A DNA stretch of 64,000 nt from Methanovulcanius yangii. Lineage in GTDB: Archaea; Halobacteriota; Methanomicrobia; Methanomicrobiales; Methanomicrobiaceae. The notes beneath the pieces were generated by a model. That model was not told where the DNA came from, did no database searches, and saw nothing but the letters and a program-made list of their open reading frames with translations. The position numbers and the translations under genes are program-made. The first letter of the stretch is position 1; every line of letters begins with the position of its first letter. The DNA is taken from positions 1,665,780 through 1,729,779 of the forward strand of contig NZ_LTBL01000001.1 in NCBI RefSeq assembly GCF_018687785.1. Direction: 5' to 3'. Shown piece after piece: positions 36,224 to 45,070 of the stretch.

Positions 36224-36715
36224 ATGGACGCCAAAGACTGGCTGCTCCTCCGCATCCTTGAGGAGGACGGCAGGATGGATGTCCGTGAGATTGCAGCGCT
36301 TGCGGACCTTGACGAAGAGGAGGTTGAATCACGGATTGCGGCACTCGAGGAATCGGGAGTCATCCGGGCATACTGTGCAAGTATCGACTGGGAGAAGGCG
36401 GGCGAGGACACCGCCGCCGCCACCGTCAACCTCAAGGTGAACCCCGAGCGCGATTTCGGCTACGACCGCATCGCCGAACGTATCGCACGGTTCCCGCAGG
36501 TCCGTTCGCTGCGCCTGATCAGCGGGGTCTATGATTTTGAGCTCCTCGTCACCGGGAGAAATCTCCAGGAGATCACGAGGTTTGTGTCCGAGGAGATCGC
36601 AACCCTCGACCAGATACGCGAGACCGCCACCATTCTTGTGATGAAGACGTACAAGGAGAACGGGCGTATTCTCTTTGAACGAAAGGAAGGCGAACGGCTT
36701 CCCTTCTCATTTTAG
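36224..36715 (+). CDS. Lrp/AsnC family transcriptional regulator
   Basis: A 163-residue regulator. An N-terminal helix-turn-helix (MDVREIAALADLDEEEVESRIAALEESGVIRAY) is followed by a RAM/AsnC ligand-binding domain (about residues 60-160, with FPQVRSLRLISGVYDFELLVTGRNLQEI). Such proteins form octamers and answer to amino acids. ATG at 36224 follows the cdc6 stop by 5 bases and has AGGTGA as ribosome site, so cdc6 and this gene are coupled. The next gene is an aminotransferase with 19 bases between, pointing to control of amino acid metabolism. Confidence 0.92.
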   Translation: MDAKDWLLLRILEEDGRMDVREIAALADLDEEEVESRIAALEESGVIRAYCASIDWEKAGEDTAAATVNLKVNPERDFGYDRIAERIARFPQVRSLRLISGVYDFELLVTGRNLQEITRFVSEEIATLDQIRETATILVMKTYKENGRILFERKEGERLPFSF

Positions 36716-36734
36716 CGAAAGAGGTTGGTAAGTG

Positions 36735-37892
36735 ATGAGAGACTTTATTTCACAGCGTGCGCATGCCATCCCGCCGTCGGGCATCCGCCGGTTTTTCGAT
36801 ATCGTGCAGGAGATGGACGACGTCATCTCCCTGGGCGTCGGCGAACCCGACTACTCCACTCCCTGGGTTGCATGCCAGGCGGGCATCGCCTCCATTGAAC
36901 AGGGCCAGACGGCCTATACCAGCAACCGCGGTCTCCCGGCCCTTCGCGAGGAGATCGGGCGCTATCTCAAGCGCCGGTTCGGCGTCACGTACAACCCCTC
37001 GACCGAGATGATGGTGACCACCGGAGCATCGGAAGCGCTCGACGTTGCCATCCGGGCGGTGACCGACCCCGGGGATGAGATCCTCATCGGCGATCCGAGC
37101 TATGTGAGCTATGGACCGGGCGTGATGCTCGCCGGCGGAACGCCGGTGCTGGTCCCCTGCCAGGCGAAGGATGAGTTCCGGATGACGCCCGATACTCTCA
37201 TGGAGCGGATCACCCCGAAGTCGAAGGCGCTTCTCATCAACTTCCCGAACAACCCGACGGGCGGCGTGATGTCTCATGACGACTACCGGGCTATCGCTGA
37301 TGTCGTCGTCGACCATGACCTGATGGTCATCTCGGATGAGATCTACACCGAGCTCACCTACGAAGGGGAGATGGCCTCGGCGGCGGAGATCCCGGAGCTT
37401 CGGGATCGGACGATCCTCATCAACGGGTTCTCCAAGGCGTACGCCATGACCGGATGGCGTATCGGGTATATATGCGCACCCAGGGAGCTCTGCGATGCAG
37501 CACTCAAGATCCACCAGTACATCATGCTCTCGGCGCCTACGATGTCGCAGTACGCGGCGGTAGGTGCCCTCAGGGGCGGAGACATCGCGCGGGAGGAGAT
37601 GGTGACCGAGTACCAGATGCGGCGCAACATGTTCGTTCGCGGTCTCAATCGCATCGGTCTTCCCTGCCATATGCCCAAGGGCGCCTTCTATGCCTTCCCG
37701 TCCGTCCGTGATACCGGCATATCGGATGTCGAGTTTGCCGAACGTCTCGTCACCGAACAGCATGTCGCGGTCGTCCCGGGCAGCGTCTTCGGCCCGGCGG
37801 CGGAGGGGCACCTCCGCTGCGCGTACGCGGTCTCCCGCGACGACCTGAGAACCGCCGTCGATAGGATTGGGGAGTTTCTGGAGACGCTGTAA
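36735..37892 (+). CDS. Class I/II aminotransferase (aspartate aminotransferase-like)
   Basis: A 385-residue PLP enzyme of fold type I. Blocks include LGVGEPDYSTPW, the TGASEALDVAIRAV phosphate site, NFPNNPTGGVM, DEIYTELTY and the PLP-lysine motif NGFSKAYAMTGWRIGY; the C-terminal substrate Arg is in HLRCAYAVS. It moves an amino group between an amino acid (Asp, aromatic or other) and 2-oxoglutarate. The exact substrate is not decidable by eye. Placement after an Lrp-type gene fits an Lrp-aminotransferase pair found in methanogens. ATG at 36735 follows GAGGTTGG by about 10 bases. Confidence 0.92.
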   Translation: MRDFISQRAHAIPPSGIRRFFDIVQEMDDVISLGVGEPDYSTPWVACQAGIASIEQGQTAYTSNRGLPALREEIGRYLKRRFGVTYNPSTEMMVTTGASEALDVAIRAVTDPGDEILIGDPSYVSYGPGVMLAGGTPVLVPCQAKDEFRMTPDTLMERITPKSKALLINFPNNPTGGVMSHDDYRAIADVVVDHDLMVISDEIYTELTYEGEMASAAEIPELRDRTILINGFSKAYAMTGWRIGYICAPRELCDAALKIHQYIMLSAPTMSQYAAVGALRGGDIAREEMVTEYQMRRNMFVRGLNRIGLPCHMPKGAFYAFPSVRDTGISDVEFAERLVTEQHVAVVPGSVFGPAAEGHLRCAYAVSRDDLRTAVDRIGEFLETL

Positions 37893-37905
37893 TCCCTTCT
37901 CCGCC

Positions 37906-37921
37906 TGCTTTTTTTTATTTA
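37906..37921 (+). terminator. Oligo-T terminator after the aminotransferase gene
   Basis: CTTTTTTTTATTTA lies within about 30 bases of the stop codon, a typical archaeal termination signal. Confidence 0.55.
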
Positions 37922-38132
37922 CGAATGCCGATGGCGGGTTCTCCCCCTTCGGGGGGGGCGATCGTGGTGCCGATACGATGCTTGTGGGGGGCGAGGGGGC
38001 CGCCACGCCCTGCCATGGCAACCGCGGAATCGGATGTCCGGTGGTCGGCGTAAAAAGTCAGCTGTATGGCAGCCTTTGCCATTGGCCGGTTTGTATACAA
38101 AGTAGTGTCAGAATACACTTTCAGGGCCCGCA

Positions 38133-38154
38133 AACCCCTTGATTTCCACTGGAA
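38133..38154 (-). repeat. ORB element 4
   Basis: AACCCCTTGATTTCCACTGG and two more bases on the plus strand; on the minus strand it reads TTCCAGTGGAAATCAAGGGG. It lies in a longer near-repeat shared with element 5. Confidence 0.75.
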
Positions 38155-38268
38155 CTTTCCTCTTTTTGGGGGGCGCGGTTCGGCGACACATGTGCCCGGT
38201 TTTCTTTCTGGTGTTACGATCCACTGCTTTTCGTAAGAACGGATGATGTCGGAATAACCGGGAGGGAT

Positions 38269-38288
38269 CAACCTGATTAATCAGGTTG
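38269..38288. repeat. Perfect 20-bp palindrome
   Basis: CAACCTGATTAATCAGGTTG, two 10-base arms with no spacer, lying midway between ORB elements 4 and 5. It looks like a dimeric regulator operator. Confidence 0.7.
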
Positions 38289-38333
38289 CTGAACCGTCGC
38301 AGACTGAGAAAATAAACACTTTCGGTTTGGGTC

Positions 38334-38354
38334 AACCCCTTGATTTCCACTGGA
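38334..38354 (-). repeat. ORB element 5
   Basis: AACCCCTTGATTTCCACTGG core on the plus strand, same orientation as element 4 and identical to it over 20 bases, about 200 bases further right and about 90 bases before purA. Confidence 0.75.
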
Positions 38355-38444
38355 GAACCGGCGCAGATGCGTTTTTTCCCTCCCGGGGCATCTCGCATTG
38401 TAAGGTTTATCATCCCCCTTTTCCTATCTCTACATGATTGAAGA

Positions 38445-39446
38445 ATGAGCTGTACTATCATAGTCGGTGGATTTTTTGGGGATGAGGGAAAGGGCAAAAT
38501 CGTCGCCCATGTTGCCCACAAAGATAAGCCCACAATAATATCCCGCGGGGGGGTCGGACCCAACGCGGGCCACACTGTTCAGGTTGGGGAGAAGGAATAC
38601 GGCGTCAGGATGATTCCCTCCGGTTTTGTCTACCCGGATGCCCGTCTCTTCATCGGTACCGGGGTGCTGGTCAACCCTGATGTACTCAGGCAGGAGATCG
38701 AGTATGTCGGCGTGGAAGGCCGCATTTTCGTCGACGGACGCTGTTCGATCATCGAGCCCAAACACATCGAGCAGGACAAGGCGGACGCCTACCTCTCGAA
38801 GAAGATCGGGACCACCGGTACCGGGTGCGGGCCGGCAAATGTCGACCGGGTGCAGAGGATCGCACAGCAGGCAAAGGACAATCCCGAACTCGCAAAATAT
38901 ACGATAGATGTTCCGCTCGAGATCAACCAGGCACTCGACCGGGGCGAGAACGTCATCCTGGAGGGAACACAGGGATTCGGGATCTCCCTCTATTTCGGCA
39001 CCTACCCCTTCGTCACCTCCAAGGACACCTCGGCGTCGCAGATTGCCGCGGACAACGGGGTCGGCCCCACCCGCATCGACGATGTGATCGTGGTCTTCAA
39101 GGCATACCCGACCCGCGTGGGCGAAGGGCCCTTCGGAACCGAGATGACCCGTGAGGAGTCCCATGCTCTCGGCATCGAGGAGTTCGGCACCGTCACCCAC
39201 CGTGAACGTCGGATTGGGTGCTGGGACGGGACGATGGCACGGTATTCCGCCATGATCAACGGATGCACCATTGCGGCGATCACCGGCATCGACAACGTTG
39301 ACGAGGCATGCTATGGGGCGACCGAATACGAACAGCTCACCGAAAAGGCAAAGGAATTCCTCCGCAAGGCGGAGGAGGACATCGGAGTCCCGATCAAACT
39401 CATCTCCACCGGACCCGAGATGTCACAGATCATCGACCTGAGGTAG
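38445..39446 (+). CDS. purA: Adenylosuccinate synthetase
   Basis: A 333-residue GTP-dependent enzyme that joins IMP and aspartate on the path to AMP. The P-loop is [10 protein letters not shown] (about residue 8), [11 protein letters not shown] holds IMP and the catalytic His, and GTQGFGISL and [11 protein letters not shown] are further signatures. At about 333 residues it is the shortened archaeal form, compared with about 430 in bacteria. The upstream region carries two ORBs and a palindrome. A short Trm112-like gene follows 4 bases after the stop. Confidence 0.95.
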   Translation: MSCTIIVGGFFGDEGKGKIVAHVAHKDKPTIISRGGVGPNAGHTVQVGEKEYGVRMIPSGFVYPDARLFIGTGVLVNPDVLRQEIEYVGVEGRIFVDGRCSIIEPKHIEQDKADAYLSKKIGTTGTGCGPANVDRVQRIAQQAKDNPELAKYTIDVPLEINQALDRGENVILEGTQGFGISLYFGTYPFVTSKDTSASQIAADNGVGPTRIDDVIVVFKAYPTRVGEGPFGTEMTREESHALGIEEFGTVTHRERRIGCWDGTMARYSAMINGCTIAAITGIDNVDEACYGATEYEQLTEKAKEFLRKAEEDIGVPIKLISTGPEMSQIIDLR

Positions 39447-39450
39447 GACG

Positions 39451-39657
39451 ATGCGGATATCGACGATGAAGATCCTCTGCTGCCCGGTCTGCTGCGGGGG
39501 CTTTACCCTCACCGTGACCGAACAGGCGGTCCTGGAGGACGGCGAGGAGGACATCGTCGAGGGAACGCTGATCTGCACCGCCTGCGGGGCAGAATACCCC
39601 GTACGGGAGGGTATTCCGAATCTGCTCCCGCCGGGGTCAGAGTGCGGGGATGAATAA
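39451..39657 (+). CDS. Trm112-like zinc protein
   Basis: A 68-residue protein with four zinc-ligand cysteines in two knuckles, CCPVCCGG and CTACGAEYPV, followed by REGIPNLLP, the hallmark of Trm112/YcaR proteins. Trm112 binds and activates methyltransferases that act on tRNA and release factors in archaea. ATG at 39451 starts 4 bases after purA's stop. A second ATG at 39466 is possible, giving 63 residues. It lies in an apparent operon with purA and the next membrane protein gene. Confidence 0.82.
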   Translation: MRISTMKILCCPVCCGGFTLTVTEQAVLEDGEEDIVEGTLICTACGAEYPVREGIPNLLPPGSECGDE

Positions 39658-39671
39658 GAGGAGGTATGAGA

Positions 39672-40211
39672 ATGGGAGAACCGTGTACGATACACCTGAA
39701 CAACCGTCATATTAATTCTGTCGAGGTTCCGAAGATCACCCGTGTCGCGGCGGGAGAGAACCTGTATATCAAGTTCATGAACCATGGTGCCCCCATGCAC
39801 CTCACCCTTCGAGCCGTCAACGGGAATAAATTCACGGATTTCTTCCACGCAAATATCTATGTTCCGGACTTCCAGAAGATCAAGATCCCGATCAAGGAAT
39901 TCGCGCCCGAGGGGACCTTTATCGTCGAGGTGATCGTCGGGTACGGAATGCATGCGGAGCAGTGCGAGATTGAGGTGATCCGCCCGCCCGCACCGAAGGA
40001 TTTCTCCGAATCGCCTGATCTTCCCGACCTCGATAGACCCGAGCACGACCGTGCGGTGCCGGTGATGCAGCTGCTCCCGGTAGTGCTCACCGTTGCCCTG
40101 TCGATCTTTTTGTACATACTCTGGTTCGTGACGGAGGCGGAGATCTATAACTACGTCGCCTATGTCCTGATGATCCTCGGGGTCGCCGCTGCATGGTCGT
40201 CCAGGCGCTAG
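39672..40211 (+). CDS. Membrane-anchored beta-domain protein, DUF7524-like
   Basis: A 179-residue protein. The first 110 residues look like a beta-sandwich (CTIHLNNRHINSVEVPKITRV, LYIKFMNHGAPMHLTL, GTFIVEVIVGYGMHAEQCEIEV), and two transmembrane helices fill the C-terminus (VMQLLPVVLTVALSIFLYILWFV and NYVAYVLMILGVAAAWSS). A related type is found beside cbiB in other euryarchaea. The start is the ATG at 39672 because GGAGGT ends 6 bases before it; the ATG at 39666 abuts the site. It overlaps cbiB by 19 bases. Function unknown, possibly related to cobamide assembly at the membrane. Confidence 0.65.
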   Translation: MGEPCTIHLNNRHINSVEVPKITRVAAGENLYIKFMNHGAPMHLTLRAVNGNKFTDFFHANIYVPDFQKIKIPIKEFAPEGTFIVEVIVGYGMHAEQCEIEVIRPPAPKDFSESPDLPDLDRPEHDRAVPVMQLLPVVLTVALSIFLYILWFVTEAEIYNYVAYVLMILGVAAAWSSRR

Positions 40212-41122
40212 TCCTCTGGCTGGCGCTCGGGGTCGATCGTCTCTTTTCGGACCCGCCGAACCGGTGGCACCCGGTTGCATGGCTGGGCCGTTTCATCGGA
40301 TGGTGGGGCCGTCCCGCCGTCTGGCCGCCCGCCCTCCAGCGGAGTGCGGGCATCGTGATGGGCGTCTGCACCGCTGCCGTCTTCACGCTCCCCTTCTGGT
40401 TCTTCCAGACATATGCGCCGGTATTATATCTCGTCATTGCCGGTCCTTTTGCCCTGAAACTCTGCCTTGCGTGGCGCTGTCTCGAGGAGCACGTGACAAC
40501 CGTCGAAGAGGCGGTTGCCGCCGGGGGCGGCAGGGAGGAGGTCGGCATGCTCGTTTCACGGGATACCGGCGCATTGACGGACGACGAGGTCCTCTCGGCG
40601 GCATACGAGTCGATGACGGAGAATCTCACCGATTCGATCATTGCCCCGCTCCTCTTCTTCGCAATCTTCGGTCTCGGCGGGGCGGCCTGCTACCGTGCGG
40701 TCAACACGATGGACGCGATGCTCGGGTACCGCGACGAGCGTGCCCGCCTGGGGTGGTTCCCCGCCCGGGCCGATGACGTCCTCTCCTATCTGCCGGCACG
40801 CTGTGCGGGGCTCTGCCTCCTCATCTGGTTCGCCGGACGGGGTCGGGGGCGGGCGGCGCTTCGCATCTTCCGGCGGGACCGGAAAAACCGTCCCGGCTTC
40901 AATGGCGGGGTGACAATGTCGCTTGTCGCGGGCGGGGTCGGGGTGCGTCTCGAGAAGAAGGGCGTCTATACCATAGGCGATCCGGACCGGCCCCTCGCCG
41001 GGGCAGGCGACGAGATCGTCGCGGCGGTCCGCGGCGCCACCCTTGTGGGGGCGGTGCTCTGCACTCTTCTCATCGCAACTCTCGCCCTGATTGCTGGCCT
41101 GCTGCCCGCCATTCTTCCGTGA
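40193..41122 (+). CDS. cbiB: Adenosylcobinamide-phosphate synthase CbiB/CobD
   Basis: A 309-residue membrane enzyme that couples adenosylcobyric acid to an aminopropanol-type linker in cobamide synthesis. The N-terminal block is WLALGVDRLFSDPPNRWHPVAWLGRFIG, and YESMTENLTDSIIAPLLFFAIFGLGGAACYRAVNTMDAMLGYR is the family core. About five helices. Methanogens need cobamides for methyl transfer. It overlaps the previous gene by 19 bases (ATG at 40193), which suggests translational coupling. pdxS begins about 45 bases downstream but is probably a separate unit, as a T-rich stretch lies between. Confidence 0.93.
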   Translation: MVVQALVLWLALGVDRLFSDPPNRWHPVAWLGRFIGWWGRPAVWPPALQRSAGIVMGVCTAAVFTLPFWFFQTYAPVLYLVIAGPFALKLCLAWRCLEEHVTTVEEAVAAGGGREEVGMLVSRDTGALTDDEVLSAAYESMTENLTDSIIAPLLFFAIFGLGGAACYRAVNTMDAMLGYRDERARLGWFPARADDVLSYLPARCAGLCLLIWFAGRGRGRAALRIFRRDRKNRPGFNGGVTMSLVAGGVGVRLEKKGVYTIGDPDRPLAGAGDEIVAAVRGATLVGAVLCTLLIATLALIAGLLPAILP

Positions 41123-41167
41123 TCCGTTGTTGACGGGATGGTGGTTCCCTCTTCTTTATAAGCGATC

Positions 41168-42085
41168 ATGGACAACGCAATAGTCGCAATGAAACTGGAA
41201 GAGCTCAGGTTCGGGACCGAACTTATCAAGAGGGGTTTTGCCTCGATGCAGAAGGGCGGCGTCATCATGGATGTGGTGAATGCCGAGCAGGCCGTCATCG
41301 CCGAGGAGGCGGGCGCAGTTGCGGTCATGGCACTCGAGCGGGTGCCGGCGGACATCAGGAAAGCGGGTGGCGTGGCCCGTATGGCCGACCCGGTGAAGGT
41401 CGCCGAGATCATCGATGCCGTCTCCATCCCGGTCATGGGCAAGGCACGGATCGGGCACTTTGTCGAGGCCCGGATCCTTGAGGCCCTCGGCGTCGATATG
41501 ATCGACGAATCGGAGGTGCTCACTCCCGCAGACGAGGAATACCATATCGATAAGAAGGCATTTACCGTGCCGTTCGTCTGTGGTGCGAGGAATCTTGGCG
41601 AGGCATGCCGCCGTATCAACGAGGGAGCGGCGATGATCCGGACAAAGGGCGAGGCCGGCACCGGCAACGTCGTCGAGGCGGTCCGCCACATGCGGGCGAT
41701 CACCTCCGGCATCCACGAACTGCAGGGCATGGATGACATGGAGCTTGCCGCCCGTGCCCGCGCCCTCGAGGCGCCGTACGAGATCCTCGCGGAGTGCCGC
41801 GATCTCGGCCGCCTTCCGGTCGTCAACTTCTCCGCCGGCGGTATCGCCACCCCCGCCGATGCGGCGCTGATGATGCAGCTCGGCTGCGACGGCGTCTTTG
41901 TCGGCTCCGGCATCTTCAAGTCCGAAGAACCGAGGCGCATGGCAGAAGCCATCGTTGCGGCCGTCAACAACTTTACCGATGCATCCCGGCTCGCCGAGAT
42001 CTCAAAGGGCCTCGGCGAGGCGATGCCCGGACTCGATGTCCACACCCTCCCCGAGCATGAGGTGCTCCGGTTCCGTGGGAATTAG
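41168..42085 (+). CDS. pdxS: Pyridoxal 5'-phosphate synthase subunit PdxS
   Basis: A 305-residue TIM-barrel that makes PLP from ribose-5-phosphate, glyceraldehyde-3-phosphate and ammonia given by PdxT. Typical blocks: [21 protein letters not shown] (active-site region), [21 protein letters not shown] with catalytic Lys, [11 protein letters not shown], and [20 protein letters not shown] with the second Lys. Length is slightly longer than bacterial forms, usual in archaea. ATG at 41168. The 3' end overlaps pdxT by 11 bases, so the two subunits are made together. Confidence 0.97.
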   Translation: MDNAIVAMKLEELRFGTELIKRGFASMQKGGVIMDVVNAEQAVIAEEAGAVAVMALERVPADIRKAGGVARMADPVKVAEIIDAVSIPVMGKARIGHFVEARILEALGVDMIDESEVLTPADEEYHIDKKAFTVPFVCGARNLGEACRRINEGAAMIRTKGEAGTGNVVEAVRHMRAITSGIHELQGMDDMELAARARALEAPYEILAECRDLGRLPVVNFSAGGIATPADAALMMQLGCDGVFVGSGIFKSEEPRRMAEAIVAAVNNFTDASRLAEISKGLGEAMPGLDVHTLPEHEVLRFRGN

Positions 42086-42656
42086 AATCGGCGTCCTGGC
42101 CCTCCAGGGAAACGTGAGCGAACATATCCGTGCCTTCGAAGCGGCGCTGGCCGGGCTCGGCCTCGAGGGGGAGGTCTTCCCCCTCCGCGATGCAGAGGAT
42201 ATCCCCCGTTGTGATGCAATCGCGATTCCAGGTGGGGAATCGACGACCATCAGCCGCCTGATCACGAAGAATGGGATGCGAAAGCCGCTGAAGGATTTCC
42301 GTGGCGGCATCTTTGCGACCTGTGCGGGGATGGTCCTCGTCGCATCAGCGGTCGACGATCCCCGCGTCGAACCGCTGGGCCTCATGGACATTACGGTTGC
42401 CCGCAACGCCTTCGGGCGACAGCGCGACTCCTGTGAGATGCCGATTGCAATCGAGGGAGAGCCGGAGCCATTCGCGGGGTACTTTATCCGTGCACCCGTG
42501 GTCGAGTCGGTCGGCCCTGCGGCAACGGTCCTCTGCCGGGCCGACCATGTGGTCGGTGCGATACAGGGAAAGCACATGGCACTATCGTTTCATCCCGAGC
42601 TCGGGGGCGATCTCCGGCTGCACATCCGGTTTCTCCGGAACCTTACCGAAACATAA
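42075..42656 (+). CDS. pdxT: Pyridoxal 5'-phosphate synthase glutaminase subunit PdxT
   Basis: A 193-residue glutamine amidotransferase feeding ammonia to PdxS. The triad is visible: Cys in [13 protein letters not shown] (about residue 80), His and Glu in ALSFHPELG (about 170). [12 protein letters not shown] is the family signature. I chose GTG at 42075: GAGGTG lies about 10 bases upstream, within the end of pdxS, and the conserved [13 protein letters not shown] starts right there. An ATG at 42057 would add six residues and lacks a ribosome site. Confidence 0.95.
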   Translation: MGIRIGVLALQGNVSEHIRAFEAALAGLGLEGEVFPLRDAEDIPRCDAIAIPGGESTTISRLITKNGMRKPLKDFRGGIFATCAGMVLVASAVDDPRVEPLGLMDITVARNAFGRQRDSCEMPIAIEGEPEPFAGYFIRAPVVESVGPAATVLCRADHVVGAIQGKHMALSFHPELGGDLRLHIRFLRNLTET

Positions 42657-42779
42657 ATTCCAGGTATCCTGACGATCGGGCGAAAAGCCCCCCCTTTTTG
42701 CATTGTCTATTGCATTCTCCGTTTTCGGCAGGAGCGGTCCTTCCTGCTGAGCTCTCAAACGGGGGTTCGTCTCCGTTTC

Positions 42780-44912
42780 TTACCGTTTCGGCGCCGGTAT
42801 ATGGAAGGTAAACGAGCCGCCCGGTCCGCCGGTCTCGATGGCGATGGTGCCACGCATCTGGCGGGTGAGGACATTGATGAGGCGGATGCCGAGCGAGTCG
42901 AGGGCTGTTACGTCGAAGTCGGGCGGGAGGCCCACGCCGTCGTCCTTGACCGTCAGCAGGTATTCCCCGTTCTCCTCGTGCATCGCGATGGAGATCGTTC
43001 CGTGTGCCCTTCCCTTGAAGCCGTGTTTGAGGGAATTGGAGACGAGTTCGTTGATGATGAGACCGCAGGGGAGGGCGTTGTCGATATCAAGGAGCGGGAC
43101 GTCGATATCAAACTCGAGTTCTACGTCGGTTTCGAGGGCATAGGAGGAGATGACCTCCTCTGCAAGGATCTTCAGGTACTTTGCCGGATCGATCTCTGCG
43201 AGGTTCTCCGACTGGTACAGCGACTCGTGGACGAGTGCCATGGATTTAACCCGGTTCTCGGTTTCCCGGAGCCGTTCGAGCATGTCCTTGTCGGTGATCT
43301 TGTCCGACTGGAGCGAAACGAGCGAGGAGATCACCTGCATGTTGTTCTTGACGCGGTGGTGGACCTCCTTGAGGAGCACCTCCTTCTCCTTCAGGGACGC
43401 CCGCAGTTCGTCTTCGCTCTGTTTTCTGCGGGTGATGTCCAGGATGGAGGTGATATACCGTGACGTCTGGGGAATGGGGGAGGTGGTGACCACGATGTCC
43501 CGCGGCTCGCCTTTCCGGTTTTTGATCCGCATTTCATACTCGATGGGGGAGCCGGTTCCGAACGGTTCGCCGCCAAGAGGCAGCGTGAAGTCGGGGGAAT
43601 TCTCCCTGTCGTACATGAAATCGTTCCATTTCATCCGTCCCTCGATCTCGTACTTCGAGTAGCCCGTCATCCGTTCGAACCGTGAGTTGACAAGGGAGAG
43701 CGTGCCGTCATGTTCGAGGATCGCCGTTGCGGCACTGCCGGCCTCGAAGAGGGTACGATAATTCTCCTCGGAGAGGATGAGCTCGTGCTGCATCTTCCGC
43801 GCCTCGGTTACGTCTTCCGCCGAGAAGAGGACCGAGGTGATGAGCCCGTTTCCTTCACGCAGCGGGGTGAAGTGCCCGGCAATGATGCGCTCGCCCTTCG
43901 GTGTCATCACGGGGTGTTCGAAGTCGTCGCTGATGCTCGAACTCCCGGTGATGATGGCATTGAATTTTCGGCGCTGGAGATCGCGGTACTCGCGGGGGAC
44001 GAAATTTTCAAACCAGTTACGGCCCATGAGCTCCGCCTCCCGGAACCCGAGAACTTCGGCACATTTGTAATTGACGAGGCTGATCTGGTGATCGGAGCGA
44101 ACGACGAAGAGCATCACCCCGGCGGTATTGAGATAGGTCTGGGCGCGGATACGCTCCTGCTCCCGTTCTCTCTCCGCAACCTTTCTGTCCGTGATGTCCG
44201 TTGCGGTCAGGACGAAGGTCGACCCGTAACCGGCCCCCACAGAGATGAGAAAGTCCCTGCTCTTCCCCGTGCGGGACTTGAAACGGGTTTCGACGTCGGA
44301 AGCGGCCTGTATATCTGAAATGACAGAAAAGAACCGTTCCATCTCGGTGAAGTCCTCCCAGATGAGGCTGAGGGAATGACCTTCGAGTTCATCCGGGGAG
44401 AACGAGACCATGCGGGCAAACCGGTCATTGACCTCCTTTATCTCGAGCGTCTTCTTGTCGACGAGAAGAATACCTGCCTGCGAGGTGGTGAAGATCGATT
44501 CGTAGCGTCCCTTCTCCTTGGAGAGTTCGCGTGAGAGGAGGCTTGTCACCGTTCCCGTGCCGACGAGGACGACGGAGTTGACGAATATCAGGTAGGCGTC
44601 CTCGAGGGAGGGGACGAGAGGGTAGTAGATGGCAACGAGGAGAAGGCCAACGATGAAGGAGAAGGCGATACCCCGCTCGGGATACCGGTTGGCGACGAAG
44701 ATGATCGGGATTAAAAAGAGATAGGATGTCAGATTCGTCGTCCCGATGGAGATGCCATAATAGATGATCACGATCGATATGGCACTGAAAAGGATAATGA
44801 GGGCAAACCATATGTCAAATGTTTTACGCCGGGAGGAGGGGGGTGCACCCGTCTGCTCCCTCTTATCCTGCATATAATATGATTGGCGTTTCAATATTAA
44901 AAACAACTCCAT
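42780..44912 (-). CDS. Membrane sensor histidine kinase with multiple PAS domains
   Basis: A 710-residue protein. Four transmembrane helices lie within residues 30-125. Three PAS domains follow (about 145-255, 265-385, 390-505), then a HisKA_2 region with phospho-His in EVHHRVKNNMQVISS and a HATPase (N-box INELVSNSLKHG, G1 KDDGVGLP). The HisKA_2 group typically signals to single-domain regulators. It is divergent from another HisKA_2 kinase (45071) and close to a response regulator gene (46308), so a shared circuit is plausible. Start at ATG 44912 is backed by a TATA-like TTAATTATTT about 25 bases upstream; ATG 44873 is possible. Confidence 0.88.
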   Translation of the reverse strand: MELFLILKRQSYYMQDKREQTGAPPSSRRKTFDIWFALIILFSAISIVIIYYGISIGTTNLTSYLFLIPIIFVANRYPERGIAFSFIVGLLLVAIYYPLVPSLEDAYLIFVNSVVLVGTGTVTSLLSRELSKEKGRYESIFTTSQAGILLVDKKTLEIKEVNDRFARMVSFSPDELEGHSLSLIWEDFTEMERFFSVISDIQAASDVETRFKSRTGKSRDFLISVGAGYGSTFVLTATDITDRKVAEREREQERIRAQTYLNTAGVMLFVVRSDHQISLVNYKCAEVLGFREAELMGRNWFENFVPREYRDLQRRKFNAIITGSSSISDDFEHPVMTPKGERIIAGHFTPLREGNGLITSVLFSAEDVTEARKMQHELILSEENYRTLFEAGSAATAILEHDGTLSLVNSRFERMTGYSKYEIEGRMKWNDFMYDRENSPDFTLPLGGEPFGTGSPIEYEMRIKNRKGEPRDIVVTTSPIPQTSRYITSILDITRRKQSEDELRASLKEKEVLLKEVHHRVKNNMQVISSLVSLQSDKITDKDMLERLRETENRVKSMALVHESLYQSENLAEIDPAKYLKILAEEVISSYALETDVELEFDIDVPLLDIDNALPCGLIINELVSNSLKHGFKGRAHGTISIAMHEENGEYLLTVKDDGVGLPPDFDVTALDSLGIRLINVLTRQMRGTIAIETGGPGGSFTFHIPAPKR

Positions 44913-45070
44913 ATACGTGCGAATACGCGAAATAATTAAGTCAAACCACCGTTTGCATCGGGTATTGCGTGGAATAGCGTGTGCAATACCAGTTCAGTAT
45001 TGCCTATCAATATGAAACATCATTATATAGCAGAACCGTCAATATTCCTGTAATAGGAGCGTACAGCAGA

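Larger units (their letters stand above)
37922..38444. promoter_or_regulatory. Intergenic region with two ORBs and a 20-bp palindrome
   Basis: About 520 bases upstream of purA without a credible gene. It holds two ORB elements, both in minus orientation (38133-38154 and 38334-38354), each preceded by a shared ACACTTTC block, and between them a perfect palindrome (38269-38288). This may be a second initiator-binding site, an accessory part of the origin or a regulatory region. Which one cannot be decided from sequence. Confidence 0.55.
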
